Shown here in pieces: positions 12,341 to 25,518 of a DNA stretch of 64,000 nt. The stretch lies in NCBI GenBank assembly GCA_947172415.1, contig OX359190.1, positions 5,518,001 to 5,582,000 of the forward strand. Reading direction: 5' to 3'. A model generated the notes under the pieces. That model was not told where the DNA came from. It saw nothing but the letters and a program-made list of their open reading frames with translations, and made no database searches. Origin of the DNA: Chondrosia reniformis (taxonomy: Eukaryota > Porifera > Demospongiae > Chondrillida > Chondrillidae). Position 1 is the first letter of the stretch. Every line of letters starts with the position of its first letter. The position numbers and the translations under genes are program-made.

Positions 12341-13501
12341 TCATAAAAAGGGTTTCCAACCACTTCTTAGTACAATTCCTTGATCTAAGTTCATTCTCAC
12401 CTGACATTGTTGGATCTTCAGGGCTTCTTTAATCCTTCTTCTGTACCTGTTCTCTTCCCTCTCCACCACTCTGGCTTGGCTCCACTCAATTGGATGGCCA
12501 GTTTTTAGGGTGTGAACAGCTAAGTCATTGTTCACATACCCCATCCTGACTTTCAGCGTTCTTCCTGTTTCTCCAATGTACACTGCAGGGAAACTAGAAC
12601 AGGGGATCTGGTAAACGACACCTTTAATATCCATGGTAGGCGGTGGTTGTTTAGGCCTAGAGAGGATACTCCTCAGTGATCTCTGCTTTATGAAGATAGT
12701 TTCAATGTTCATCTTCCAGCATGTTCTGGAGATCATTTCACTGAGGCCTTTCACATATGGAATAAATATTTTTCGTTTACCATCTACCCTACTTCCCTGG
12801 CTCCGTTGTCTCTTCTTCATGTGCCTAGCAGCAACCTTACCGGGGTATCCGTTGGCCTGGAGTACCCCTTTCAGGTGCTCTTCTTCCTCTTGGAGGACAC
12901 TGGATCCAGCACCACAGATCTTCTCGGCTCTGTCCCTGAGGCAGAGGGCATTGCCAGCTTTCACCCTAGGATGGTGTTGAGACGAGAAGTGAAGGTATCT
13001 ATCCGTGTGGGTTGGTTTTCTGTACACGGATGTACTCAAACTTCCTTTGTTCTTCTTCACTAGCACGTCAAGGAACGGGATAGAGCCATCGGTCTCCTCC
13101 TCCATGGTGAACTGGATGGTTCCATGTCTTCCATTAAAGAAAGAAAGAAAATCCTCCAGCTGACCCCTACCTTGGCTCCAGATGACAAAGGTGTCGTCTA
13201 CATAACGTAGCCAGAGCCTAGGTTTGGAGCCAGCCTTCTGGAGGGCTTCGTTTTCAAACTCTTCCATGAAGATGTTTGCCTTAACTGGAGAGAGAGGAGA
13301 GCCCATTGCTGCCCCATCCTTTTGCTCAAAGAACTCGTTACAGTACTGGAAGTACGTTGTCCTAAGACAGAGTTCTGTGAGCGTTGTGATGGTGGGAGGG
13401 TCCAGAGTTGTCCGGTCTGATAGGGTGTTGTCTTCCCTCAGCCTCCTATCAATGATCTGTAGGGAGAGAACTATAGGTACCTTCATAAACAAGCTCTTCA
13501 C
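12341..13501 (-). pseudogene. PLE family A reverse transcriptase + GIY-YIG endonuclease, N-truncated
   Basis: An open 386-codon frame, the longest intact frame in the window. It starts inside the reverse transcriptase (the first Met is internal, LFMKVPIVLSLQIIDRRL). Palm motif A is lost; AAMGSPLSP and catalytic YVDDTFVIW (around residues 85-110) are present. A thumb and basic linker follow, then the GIY-YIG domain near residues 285-330 (GVVYQIPCSS, YIGETGRTLKVRM). Compared with copy 2, 11 residues (AEHKRAVRMGD) after KVRM are missing, which removes conserved domain positions. GIY-YIG nicking with target-primed reverse transcription is the known PLE mechanism; this copy is probably dead because of the 5' truncation and that deletion. 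Confidence 0.85.
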
Positions 13502-13503
13502 AG

Positions 13504-16500
13504 CTCTTCTAGTACCTACCTAGTACCTAGTTTAACTAGTACTGGAACCTACCACTAGCATATACAACTAATACATATAACTACTAAATACAATTAGTAC
13601 ACACAACTAGTACATACCACTAATACCTACAACTGGTACATATAAATAATACATACAACTAATACATAGCTAGTATAAACAACTAGTGCATAAAACGTGT
13701 ACATGAAACTGGGTCATAGCTAGTACAAACAACTAGTACATACAACTAGTAAATAAAACTAGTGCTAGTGCATAGAACTAGTGTATACCCCTAGTTCATA
13801 AAATTAGTACATACAACTAGTACATGCAACTAGTACATACAACTAGTACGTACAACTAGTAAATATAACTAGTGCTAGTGCATAGAACTAGTGTATACCA
13901 CTAGTTCATAAAAGTAGTACATACAACTATATAGTACATGCAACTAGTACATACAACTAGTACATATAACTAGTACACATACATATAATCAGTACTATTA
14001 CACAAACATATAACTAGTACATACACATATAACTGGTACTTATAAATAGTACATACACAAAGTAAATACGAATAGTACATACAAATAGTACATATAACTA
14101 GAAACTAGTACATACAAGTATTTCATAGAATGAGTACATAATACTAGAACGTAAAACTTGTATATACAACTAGTAGATAGCTACTACATACAACTAATAT
14201 ATACGAACAACTAGTACATACAATTCGCACATAACTAGTACATACAACTAGTACATACAACTAATACATAAAACTACTACAAACAATTAGTATTTACAAT
14301 TGCTCCATACAACTAATTCATACAACTAGTACCTACAACTAGTAAATATAACTAGTACTAGTACATAAAACTCGTGCAGACAACTAGTACATGCAACTAG
14401 TACATACAAATAGTACATCCAAATACTACAAACAACTAGGTAATATAACTAGTAAATACACCTGCTACATAAAACTAGAACATGCACATAAACCTAGTAA
14501 TTATAGAAAAGTACATACAAATAGTACACACAACAAGTAAATACATACAATTGTTACACACAACTAGTACATCCAACTAGAACATATAACTAGTACATTC
14601 AATTAGGCCATACAACTAGTATCTTTTACATACCACTAGTACTTACTTAGAACCTAGTATAACAAGTACTAGAACCTACAACTAGTAAATACAACTAGTA
14701 TATACAGCTAGTACATACAACTAGTAACTAACACTAGTAACTACAACTAGTAAATGTAACTAGTACCTACAATTACCCACAACTTGTACATGCATGTAAT
14801 ACATATAATTAGTACATACAACTAGTATCTAGCATATAAAACTAATACTTCTCTGGTACCTAGTATAACTAGAATTAGAACCTACAACTAGAACATACAT
14901 CTAGTACATAAAATTACTACATACAACTACTACATCCAACTTACACATACAACTAGTGCATGTAACTAGTACACACAACTACTACATATATCTAGTACAT
15001 ACACCTAGTACATACAACTAGTAAATACAACTAGTACATACAATTAGTGCGTACAACAAGTACATAAAACTAGTATGTAGGTAGTACAAACAACTAGTGC
15101 ATACAACTAGTACATACAACTGGTTCATATCTAGTACATACAACTAGTACATACAAAGTAGTACATACAATTAGTACATACAACTACCCCATACAACTAG
15201 TACATAAACCTAGTACCTACAACTAGTAAAAATAACTAGTACTAGTACACACAACTAGTACATGCAATTAGTATATTCAGCAAGTACATACAGCTAGTAC
15301 ATATAACTGGTACATACACATATAAATAGTACATATAAATAGTACGTACAACTAGTACATATATCTAGTTCATACAAATACAATGAATACATATAAGCAG
15401 TACATACAACTAGTACTTGTAAATAGTATATACAACTAGTACATACAACATTTACACACAACTAGTCCATATAACTAGTACATACAACTAGTATCTAGTA
15501 CAAACAACTAGTGCCTACCTAGGTCCTAGTATAACTAGTTTTAGAACCTATATTTAGAACATACAACTCGTATATACAACTAGTACATACAACTCTTACC
15601 TACATCTAGTACATATAAATAGTACATGCATCTAGTATATACAACTAGTACATGCAATTAGTACATGCAACCAATATATACAACTAGTACATACAACTAC
15701 CACATACAACTAATACATACAATTAGCACATATATAAATTTAGTACATACAACTACCACATACAACTTGTAAATACAACTAGCACCTACAACGAGTAAAT
15801 ATAACTAGTAATAGTACATAGAACTAGTACATGCAATTAGTAAATGCAACCAGTACATAGAGCTACTACATACAAGTAGTACATATACCTGGTACATACA
15901 CATATAAATAGTACATAGAAATAGTACGTACAACTAGTGCAAATAACTAGTACATACAACTAGGACATATATCTAAGACACACAAATATAACGAGTACCT
16001 ATAAGTAGAACATTCAACAATTACACACAACTAGTCCATATAACTAGTACATACAACTAGTATCTAGTACATAGAACAAGTACCTACCTAGTAGCTAATA
16101 TAACTAGTATTAGAATCTACAATTGGAACATACAACTAGTACATACAACTACCACATACAACTAATACATACATCTAGTCGATATAAATAGTACATGCAT
16201 CTGGTACATACAACTAGTACATACAACTAGTACATATAACTAGTACATATAGCTACTACAAATGAATAGTACCTATACACATAACTAGTGTATAAAAATA
16301 GTACATACAACAAGTATAAAAAATTAGTTCCTTCCTAATACCTTGTATAACTTGCACTGGAACCTGCAACTATTTCAAACAACAAGTACATACAACTAGT
16401 ACATACAATTAGTCACTAGTACATACAACTAGTTCATAAAACTAGTATATACAACTAGTACATGCAACTAGTATCTAGTACATACAACTACAACCTATCT

Positions 16501-17394
16501 AGTACCTAGTATAACTAGTACAAGAACCAACAACTAGTACATACACATAGTACATACCACTAGTACATACTACTAGTATGTACAACTAGAAACTAGTACA
16601 CACTACTAGTTCATAGAACAAGTACATAATACTAGAACATACAACTTGTATATGCAACTAGTACATAAATAATATTTATGACTAGTATATACATACAACT
16701 AGTACGTACAACTGATGCGTAACTATTACATACAATTAGTACATTCCACTAGTACAAACAATTAGAATAAACAACTACTACATACAACTTCTACATACAA
16801 CTAGTATCTACAACTAGTAAATATAACTAGGACTAGTACATAAAAGTCGTGCATACAACTAGTACATGCTACTAGTACATGCAACTAGTACATACCAAAT
16901 AATACACACAACTAGAACATGCAATTAGTACTTGCAACTAGTACATTCAATTAGTACATACAACTAGAACAAACAACTAGGTCAAATAACTATTACATAT
17001 ATACCTACTACATATACCCAGTAAATACACATATACCTTGTAATTATATATAGTACATACTACTAGTACATACAATTATTCACTAGTACATACAACTAGC
17101 ATATACAACTAGTACATACAATTACCCACAACTTGTACATGCATGTAATACATATAATTAGTACACACAACTAGTACGTACAACAAGTATATAGCACATA
17201 AAACTAGTGCTTCCCTGGTACCTAGTGTAACTAGCATTAGAACCTACAACTAGAACATACATGTAGTACATAAAACTACTACATACAACTACTACATCCA
17301 ACTTATACATACAACTAGTGCATGTAACTAGTACACACAACTACTACATATATCTAGTACATACAACTAGTACATACCACTAGGACATATATCT
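13504..17394 (-). repeat. 13-bp minisatellite, AC orientation
   Basis: A 3.9-kb uninterrupted array. The marker variant (TACCTAGTATAACTAGTA followed by AGAACCTACAACTAG) recurs at about 13,520, 14,650, 14,860, 15,520, 16,090, 16,330, 16,500 and 17,220, giving a loose higher-order period of several hundred bp. Stretches near 14,760-15,010 and 17,120-17,360 are long duplicates (shared TTACCCACAACTTGTACATG). No gene. Confidence 0.92.
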
Positions 17395-18133
17395 AATAGA
17401 GAAAAAAAATATTTTCTACAAAAATAGTGAAGATATAGGGATGGCACAAAAAGCACAGAAACAAGAAAGGGATGTTACACAGTGAAGCATTAGCAATATG
17501 CATGAATCACACAACACCCTTGCTTGTAGGATTCATGTATATAGCTAATGCTTCACTGTGTAACATCCCTTTCTGGTTTCTGTGCTTTTTGTGCCATCCC
17601 TACATCTTCACTATTTTTGTAGAAAATTTTTATTTTTCTCTAGTGTCTGTACTTTTTATGGAGCATAAGCTAGGAATTCGATTGTATTTAAATCCATTTT
17701 GGTTTCGCAATCTTCAACTGAATATGACATCATTAAAATGGCGAATTTATCGAGGCCTTGACTCTGGGGCCATGAAAATCGTCATACTCAATAATAGCGT
17801 TATCGCTCTCGCTTCTACAAAAGAAAACAGCTTGGAAAATTTGCAATAGTTTCGTTTAACAATTAGTCCAAAAGCTTATATAGTTTTTTAGTTATGGCTG
17901 ACGAAGAAGAAGAATAAGAAGAAGAAAAAGAATATGAAGAAGACGAAAATGGCAATTTTTAAAGTTTATTATTTCGCCAGCGGGACATATTCGCTTGCCT
18001 TTAAGGTCTATTTAGAGTATGTATATTGTATATTTAGCTATACATAGCCTTGTTTTGTCGATTTTCGGCCTATTTCGGGATTTTGCTCCTATACCCATGT
18101 TTGGGAAAAACGAAAAAAACGCGTACTCCCTGA
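17395..18133 (+). mobile_element. Foldback element family 1, copy 2
   Basis: Same organisation as copy 1: hairpin half (17,405-17,632; arms about 95 nt with loop near 17,507-17,530), then a unique half including the acidic GAAGAAGAA run (about 17,905-17,950) and TTTCGGCCTATTTCGGGATT. The right end TACTCCCTGATA is the eroded TATCAGAGAGTA terminus. Hairpin arms differ from copy 1 in the GCATTAGC segment, and the change is present on both arms, i.e. arms co-vary. Confidence 0.75.
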
Positions 18134-18874
18134 TACATACAAATATAAGGAGTGCATATAAGTAGTACATACAACATTTACACACAACTAGTCCATATAA
18201 CTAGTACATACAACTAGTATCTAGTACATACAACTAGTACCTACCTAGTACCTAATATAACTAATATTAGAATCTACAAATAGAACATACAAGTATAACA
18301 TACAACTACCACATACAACTAATACATACATCTAGTCGATATAAATAGTACATGAATCTAGTACATACAACTAGTTCATAAAGCTAGTACATACAAGTAG
18401 TACATACAACTAATATCTAGTACATACAACTAGTACCTTCCTAGTACCATGTATAACTAGTACAAGAACCTACAACTAGTACATTAATCTAGTACATACG
18501 ACTAGCACATACAACTATTATAGACATACAACTAGTACACACACCTATTACATATAACTAATACTTAAAAATATAACATAAATAGTACAAACGCCTACTA
18601 CGTATAACTAGTACATATAAATAGTACATACACATAGTCGATACAACTAGTTCATACAACTACTACATACAACTAGTACATAGAACGAGTACATAAAACT
18701 AGGACCTATAACTAGTACACACACCTACTACATATAACTAGTACATAAATATATAACTAGTACACATAAATAGTGCATCCATATAGTGCATAAAACTAGG
18801 ACGTTCAACTTGAAACTAGTAAACACAGCTAGTATATAAATAAAACTAGTACATTTAACTAATATATATAACTA
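18134..18874 (-). repeat. 13-bp minisatellite, AC orientation
   Basis: Array between two oppositely oriented foldback copies, which therefore form a large inverted pair (17,395-18,133 and 18,875-19,603) around it. No gene. Confidence 0.9.
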
Positions 18875-19603
18875 GTATCAGAGAGTACGGTAGTGCTCTC
18901 TATGTAGGGATGGTACAGGTTGTTTTGTTTTCCGTATAGATTGGTATAAGAGCGAAAATCCGAAATAGGCAAATAAAGCTGTGTATATTTAAAAATAAAT
19001 CGGCCATGCTATAAACTGACCTTAAAGGAGAGCGACAGTGTTCTGCTAGCAAATGAACGATCTTTGAAATATCCCATTTTCATTTTCTTCTTCATCTTCA
19101 TCTTCTTCATCTTCTTCGCCTGCTGTAACTAAGCAATGAAATAAGCTTTCGGGCTACTTCTGAAGCGAAAATACTTAAATTTTCTGCGCTGTATTCCTTT
19201 GTAGAAGCAAGAGTGATAACATTATTATTGAGCATGACGTTTTTGTGGCCCAAGAGTCAAGGCTTCAATAAATTTGCCATTTGATGACATCATATCAGTT
19301 GAGGATTGTTAAACCAAAATGGTCTATTATATAATTCCTAGCTTATGCTCCATAAAAGTACAGAAACTAGAGAATATTAAACATTTTCTAGAAACATAGT
19401 AGATGTAGGCATGGCACAAAAAGCATAGAAACAGGAAAGGGATGTAAAACAGTGAAGAATTATTTATGCATGAATCCTACAAGCAAGGGTGTTGTGTTTC
19501 ATGTATAAATAATTCTTCACTGTGTAACATCCTTTTCTTGCTTTTTGTGCCATCCCTACATCTTCTACTATTTTTGTAGAAAATTTTTATTGCTCTCTTA
19601 TAC
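18875..19603 (-). mobile_element. Foldback element family 1, copy 3 (both termini visible)
   Basis: Inverted copy. Here both ends survive: TATCAGAGAGTACGG at the left and, reading inward from the right, TATAAGAGAGCA, a terminal inverted repeat of about 12 bp with two differences. The unique half is at left, the hairpin half (about 19,390-19,592) at right; the right arm has lost about 8 bp (TTTCTGTG). The reading frame related to 5,423-5,623 is broken. Confidence 0.78.
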
Positions 19604-21909
19604 ATTAAACTAGTACATACAACTAGTATTTACAATTAGTGAGTACAACTAGTTCATACAACTACTAACTAGTACATATAACTAGTACATACAACTAGTA
19701 CATACAACTAGTACATACAACTAGAAACTAGTATTTACAATAAGCTCATAAATCGAGTACATAATACTAGAACAACAACTTGTACATACAACTAGTTCAA
19801 TGCTACTACATACAACTAGTGAAAACAACTAGGATATATAACTAGTACATACCTGGTACATATAACTAGTTCATAAAATTAGTACATACAACTAGTACAC
19901 ACAAACAGTAACTTCCTAGTACCTAGTATAACGAGTACAAGAAGCCGCAACTAGTACATATAACTAGGTCATACAACTAAAACATACAACTAGTACATAC
20001 CTGGTACATATAACTAGTATATACACACAACCAGTAAACACAAGTAGCACATGCAATTAGTACATACAGCAGCTATATACAACTACCACATACAAATAAT
20101 ATTTACAATTATTACGTACAATTACTTCATACAACTAGTAACTAGTTCATATAACTGGTATATGCAACTAGTACATACAAGTAGTACATACAACTAGTGC
20201 ATACAACTAGTACACACAACTAGTTCATAACACTAGTACATACAACTAGTACCTAGTACATAAAACTAGTACCTACCTAGTAGCCAGTATAACTAGTACA
20301 AAACCTACAACTAGTACATACAACTGGCACATACAACTATATCATACACATATAACTATTACATATAAATAGTACACATAAAACTAGTACATGCAACTAG
20401 TACATACAACTAGAACATACAACTAATTCATAAAACTAGTACATACAACTAGTTCAAACAACTAGTAACAAGTACATATAATTAATAAATGCAACTAGTA
20501 AATACAGCTAGTACATACAACTAGTACATTCAACTAGTTCATAAAGCTAGTACTTAAAACTAGTACCTACCTAATACATACAACTAGTACCTACCTAGTA
20601 CCTAGTGTTACAAAAACGTACAACTAGTTCCAACAACTAGCACATACAACTAGTATTTAAAACTAGTACATACAAGTAGTATATAGAACTACTACGCACA
20701 ACTAGTACATACAACTAGTACATACAACTTGAAACGGGTACAAACAACTAGTACCTAAAATGAGTACATAAACTTAGTATATACAACTACTACAGAACCT
20801 AGAAACTACGACATCCAATTAGTACATAGCTAGTACATACAACTAGTATATACATACAAATAGTACATACAATTAGTACATTCAACTAGTGCATACAACT
20901 AGTGCATAAAAGTAGTTGAAACAACTTGAACATACAACTATTGCACAAACCCACTACATATAACTAGTACAAACCCATAATCGTAGTAGATATAAATAGT
21001 TCACACAACTAGTACATACAGCGAGTGCATACAGCTAGTACATATAACTAATCCATGCAACTAGTACATATATATAGTACCCAAAAGTATAACTAGTACA
21101 TACAAATAGTACATACAACTAGTACAGATAACTATTATCTAGTACCTAAAACAAATACCTACCTATTACCTAGTAAAACTAGTACAAGAACATACAATAG
21201 TACATACAACAAGTACATACAACTTGAGCGTACAACTACTACATATAACTAGTACATACACATATAACTATCACATATAAATAGTACATATACTTAGTTC
21301 ATACAACTAGTACATACAAGTAGTATTTCCAACTACTACATACAACTAGTACATACAACTAGAAACTAGTACATACAACTAGTACATGCATCTACTACAT
21401 ACAACTACTACATACAACCAGTACCTACAACTAGTAAATATAACTAGTGCTAGTACATACAACTAGTACATACAAGTAGTGTATACAACTAGTACACACA
21501 ACAAGTACATACAACTACTACATGAACAAGAAACTAGTACATACAACTAGTGCATAACTAGTACATAAAGCTAGTATATACTTACAACTAGTACGTAAAA
21601 TTAGTACATACAACTACTACCTCTAACTACTACATACAACCAGTACCTACAACTAGTAAATATAACTAGTACCAGTACATACAACTAGTACGTTAAAGTA
21701 GTACTAACAACTAGTACATACAACTATTACCTTCATAAGTACCTACTATAACTAGTACTAGAGCCTACATACAGCTAACACACGCAACCAGGACAGGCAA
21801 CTATTACATACAACTGGTACATACAACTAGTACATATAACTAGTACACACAACTACTACATATAACCAGTGCATACACATATGACTACTACATAAAAATA
21901 GGACATGCA
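19604..21909 (-). repeat. 13-bp minisatellite, AC orientation
   Basis: Array with marker variants at about 19,910, 20,275, 20,590, 21,160 and 21,740. No gene. Confidence 0.92.
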
Positions 21910-22088
21910 CTAATGGAAAAGGATTTCTTCTAACTGCGCCGAACTTATCTTTGTAATGGTTCATCTTTCGACTTTGGGTGCGTCGTCACTGAAGAAGACG
22001 CCCTGGGTCGAATGTTTTGCAGAAAGAAGAGTTGAAAAACTGTGTCTCTAGACGCTCCCAAAGTCGAAAGATGAACCTTTACAAAGAT
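21910..22088 (+). mobile_element. 179-bp non-coding PLE-A derivative with ribozyme core
   Basis: Contains only PLE family A terminal sequences: CTAATGG and TTTGTAATGGTTCATCTTTC at left, and the inverted counterpart GAAAGATGAACCTTTACAAA at right, flanking a single hammerhead-like core. No part of the reverse transcriptase is present. The end-to-end inverted arms (about 21,948-21,985 with 22,050-22,088) make it a compact foldback. It resembles in principle small retrozyme-like parasites of PLEs, or a deletion product. Confidence 0.65.
21985..22020 (+). ncRNA. Degenerate hammerhead-like motif in PLE-A derivative
   Basis: GTCA, CTGAAGA, A, stem II GACGCCC/GGGTC and then GAAT in place of the invariant GAAA. 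Loss of that A predicts inactivity. Confidence 0.4.
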
Positions 22089-22170
22089 ACATACACCTGT
22101 ACATACAAATGGTACATTCAAAAGGTACATACAACTAGTACATACAACTTGAAACTAGTACTTACACCTA

Positions 22171-22325
22171 GTTCATTAGCTATGCATGAATCCTACAAGC
22201 AAGGGTGTTGTATGATTCATGCATATATAGCTAATGCTTCACTGTGTAACATCCCTATCTTGTTTATGTGCTTTTTGTGCCATCCCTACATCTCCACTAT
22301 TTTTGTAGAATTTTTTTTCTCTAGT
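22171..22325 (+). mobile_element. Foldback family 1, partial copy 4 (right hairpin arm)
   Basis: Only the loop region and the right arm remain (GCTTCACTGTGTAACATCCC, then GTGCCATCCCTACATC and ATTTTTGTAGAA). It shares the GCTAATGC variant with copy 2. The left arm is cut to about 20 bp. Confidence 0.7.
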
Positions 22326-22660
22326 ACAACTAATACAACAAATAGTGCATACAATTGGTACATACAACTAATTCTTGCAAGTAGTGTACATATAACTTAT
22401 ACGTACAATTAGTACATTTGATCAGAACATATATATTCATATAGCTAGTACATACAGACAGCACATCAAACGAGTTCAAACAACTAGTATATATCACTAG
22501 TACATACAACTAGTACATAAAACTAGTACTTAAAACTAGTACATACAACTACTACATACAAATAGTTCATTCAATTATATAGAACATACAAATACTACAT
22601 GAAATAAGTACATACAACTAGTAATTATAGCTCGTGCAAGTACGTACAACTAGTGATTAC

Positions 22661-22950
22661 TATTAGGGCTCAAACCACAAAAATATATCACATGAAATAT
22701 TTTTAACGACAAATAATAACACGTTGTACAGTCTATGTATATGTAAATGCAACACAGCTGAGCGCGGCCAAAAAGGCTCTACTGCGATACCTGCAGCGCA
22801 AGGACGGTTTACCGGACCCAAAAGGGTGACTTTCGTCGGAAGAACCAGCAGCAACAATCGCTCGTGCGACCCAGACCACAAAAATATTTTAACACAAAAA
22901 TTTTTCCCACGAAAATTTCTGAACACACAAATTTCCCCAACTACGGTAGT
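22661..22950. other. Unclassified 290-bp insertion
   Basis: Higher GC in its centre (about 22,740-22,870) flanked by AT-rich arms with repeated CACAAAAATAT/CACGAAAATTT motifs in direct orientation. ACCACAAAAATAT occurs at 22,674 and again at 22,875. No frame is convincing and I could not build a tRNA-like fold from it. Probably a short non-autonomous element or composite insertion. Confidence 0.45.
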
Positions 22951-25518
22951 TCATACAAAATGTATATATAACTAGGACATAAAACTAGTACAACAATTAG
23001 TTCAAACAATTGGTACATACAAATAGTACTACAACTAATACAAAGACCTAGTACACACTATTAATACGTACAACTAGAAACTAGTACATGCAACAAGTAT
23101 ATTGAAGTAGCAGATACCACTATTATATGCAACTAGTAGATACAACTGGTACATACAACTGTTACATTCAATTATATTAAACATGTACATAGAACTAGTG
23201 CATAAAATTAGTACATACCACTAGTACTTACAACTAGTAACTAGTACATACAACTGGAACATACAACTAGGACATAACTAGTACTTTCAACTAATATATA
23301 CAACTATTATATACAATTAGTAGATATCACTAACTAGTACCTACAACTACTATAGATAACTAGTATATACAACTAGTACATACAACTAGTACAAAAAATT
23401 AGTACAAAAAATAGTAAATACAATTACTACGTACAACTAGTTCATACAACTATTACATAAACCTTTTACACGCAACATGTACATTGAACTAGTGCATATA
23501 AATAGTACATACAACTAGTACATTCAACTAGTAACTACTACAACAACTAAAACATACAACTAGTTCATATAACTAGTAAATACAACTGGTACATGCAAAT
23601 GGAATCTGGTACATTTAACTAGTACCTACTGAGTACCTAGTTTAACTAGTACTAGAACCTACAACTAGTATAAACAACTAGTACATACACTTATAACTAG
23701 TACACACAACTAGAAGATACAACTAGTACATAACTAGTATATACAACTAGAACATACAACTAGTACATAACTAGTATATACAACTAATATATAGAATTAT
23801 TATATACAATTAGTACATATAACTCTTACATTCCACTAGTACATATAACTAGTACCTACAACTAGTACATATACCTAGTACCTACAATTGGCACCTACAA
23901 CTACTAAATATAACTAATACTAGTACATATAACTAGTTCAGAAAATTAGTACAAACAATTAGTAAATACAACTACTACATACAACTAGTGCATACAACTA
24001 GTTCATACAACTTTTACACACAACATGTAAATAGAACTAGTGCATATAAGTAGTAGATACAACTAGAACATACAACTGGTATATACAACTAGTTCAAATA
24101 ACTAGTAAATACAACTAGTACATAGTAGTAGTCTCATGTACATTTAATTTGAACCTACTTAGTGCCTAGTTTAACTAGTACTAGAACCTAAAACTAGTAC
24201 ACACAATTAGTAAGTACAACTAATACATTGAATTAGTACACACAACTAGTACGTGCTACTAGTTCATACAACTAGTACATACAACTTATACATGGAACAT
24301 TTACATAGAACTAGTGCATACAACTAGTAATTAGTACAATCAACTAGAACATACAATTAGTACAAATAACTAGGACATACAACTGGTATATAGAACTAGT
24401 TCATATAACAACTTCATTCAACAACAACATACAAGTAATATCTAGTACATATAACCAGTACCTACCTAGTACCTAGTTTAACTAGTACTAGAACCTACAA
24501 CTAGTACATACAAGTAGTACATAAAACTAGTTCATACAATTAGAACGTACAACTACTACATACAACTATTACATACAACTAGTACCTACAATTAGTAAAG
24601 ATTACCAGCACTAGTACGTGGAACTAGTAAATACAACTCCTACATACAACTAGTGTATAGAACTATTATATACAATTAGTACATTGAACTATTACATTCA
24701 ACTAATACATATAACTAGTACCTACAACTAGTTAACATAACTAGTACTTGTACATACAACTAGTACCTGGTATAACTAATACTAGAACCTACAACTAGTA
24801 CATAGAACTAGTACATAGAACTAGTACATAGAACTAGTAAATACAATTAGTACATCAAAGTAGTGCCTACTAGTAGTACATGAAACTGCTAACTAGTACA
24901 TACAACTAGTACATACAGATAGGACATACAACTGGTATATACAACTAGTACAAACAATTAGTACAAACAAATAGTATATTCAACTAGTACACCCAATTAG
25001 TCCTACAACTAATACAAAGAACTAGTCCACACAATTAGTAAGTACAACTAGAAACTATTACATACAACTAGTACATATATACAACTATTATGTACAACTA
25101 GTACATATATACAACTATTACGTACAACTAGTATATACAACTAGTACATACAATATTTACACACAACACTTACATAGAACTAGTGCATAAAACTAATTCA
25201 ATAAACTTGTACATACAACTAATACATACAACTAGTAACCAGTACATACAACTAGTATATATATAACTAGTCCATATAAGTAGTACATACAACTAGTTCA
25301 TACAATTAGAACATACAGCTGCAACATACAAGTAGTACCAAACTATTACTTACAACTAGTAAACATAACTTGTACTAGTACATACAATTATTACTTTCAA
25401 CTAGTAAACATTACCAGTACAAATTTATATATACAACATGTTAATACCACTACTTCATACAACTGGTACATAACTAGTAGATGCAGGTATTAAATACAAC
25501 TAATATATAATAATATAA

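Larger units (their letters stand above)
12118..13503 (-). mobile_element. Penelope-like element family A, copy 1 (5'-truncated)
   Basis: Minus-strand retroelement: reverse transcriptase C-terminal two thirds, GIY-YIG endonuclease, then a 3' region with a hammerhead-like motif and terminal sequence ending at CTTTGTAACGG (12,118). It is cut at 13,503 inside the fingers/palm, directly against minisatellite. Copies 2 and 3 lie at 44,588-47,450. Confidence 0.88.
22089..25518 (-). repeat. 13-bp minisatellite, AC orientation, with two small islands
   Basis: Array from the PLE-A derivative to a LINE fragment, broken by a partial foldback (22,171-22,325) and an unclassified insertion (22,661-22,950). 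Marker variants recur at about 23,630, 24,155, 24,465 and 24,765, i.e. spaced 300-530 bp. No gene in the array. Confidence 0.9.

Noticed and set aside
22740..22870. tRNA-derived SINE
   Set aside because: The GC-rich centre suggested one, but I could not find convincing A and B boxes or a cloverleaf on either strand.
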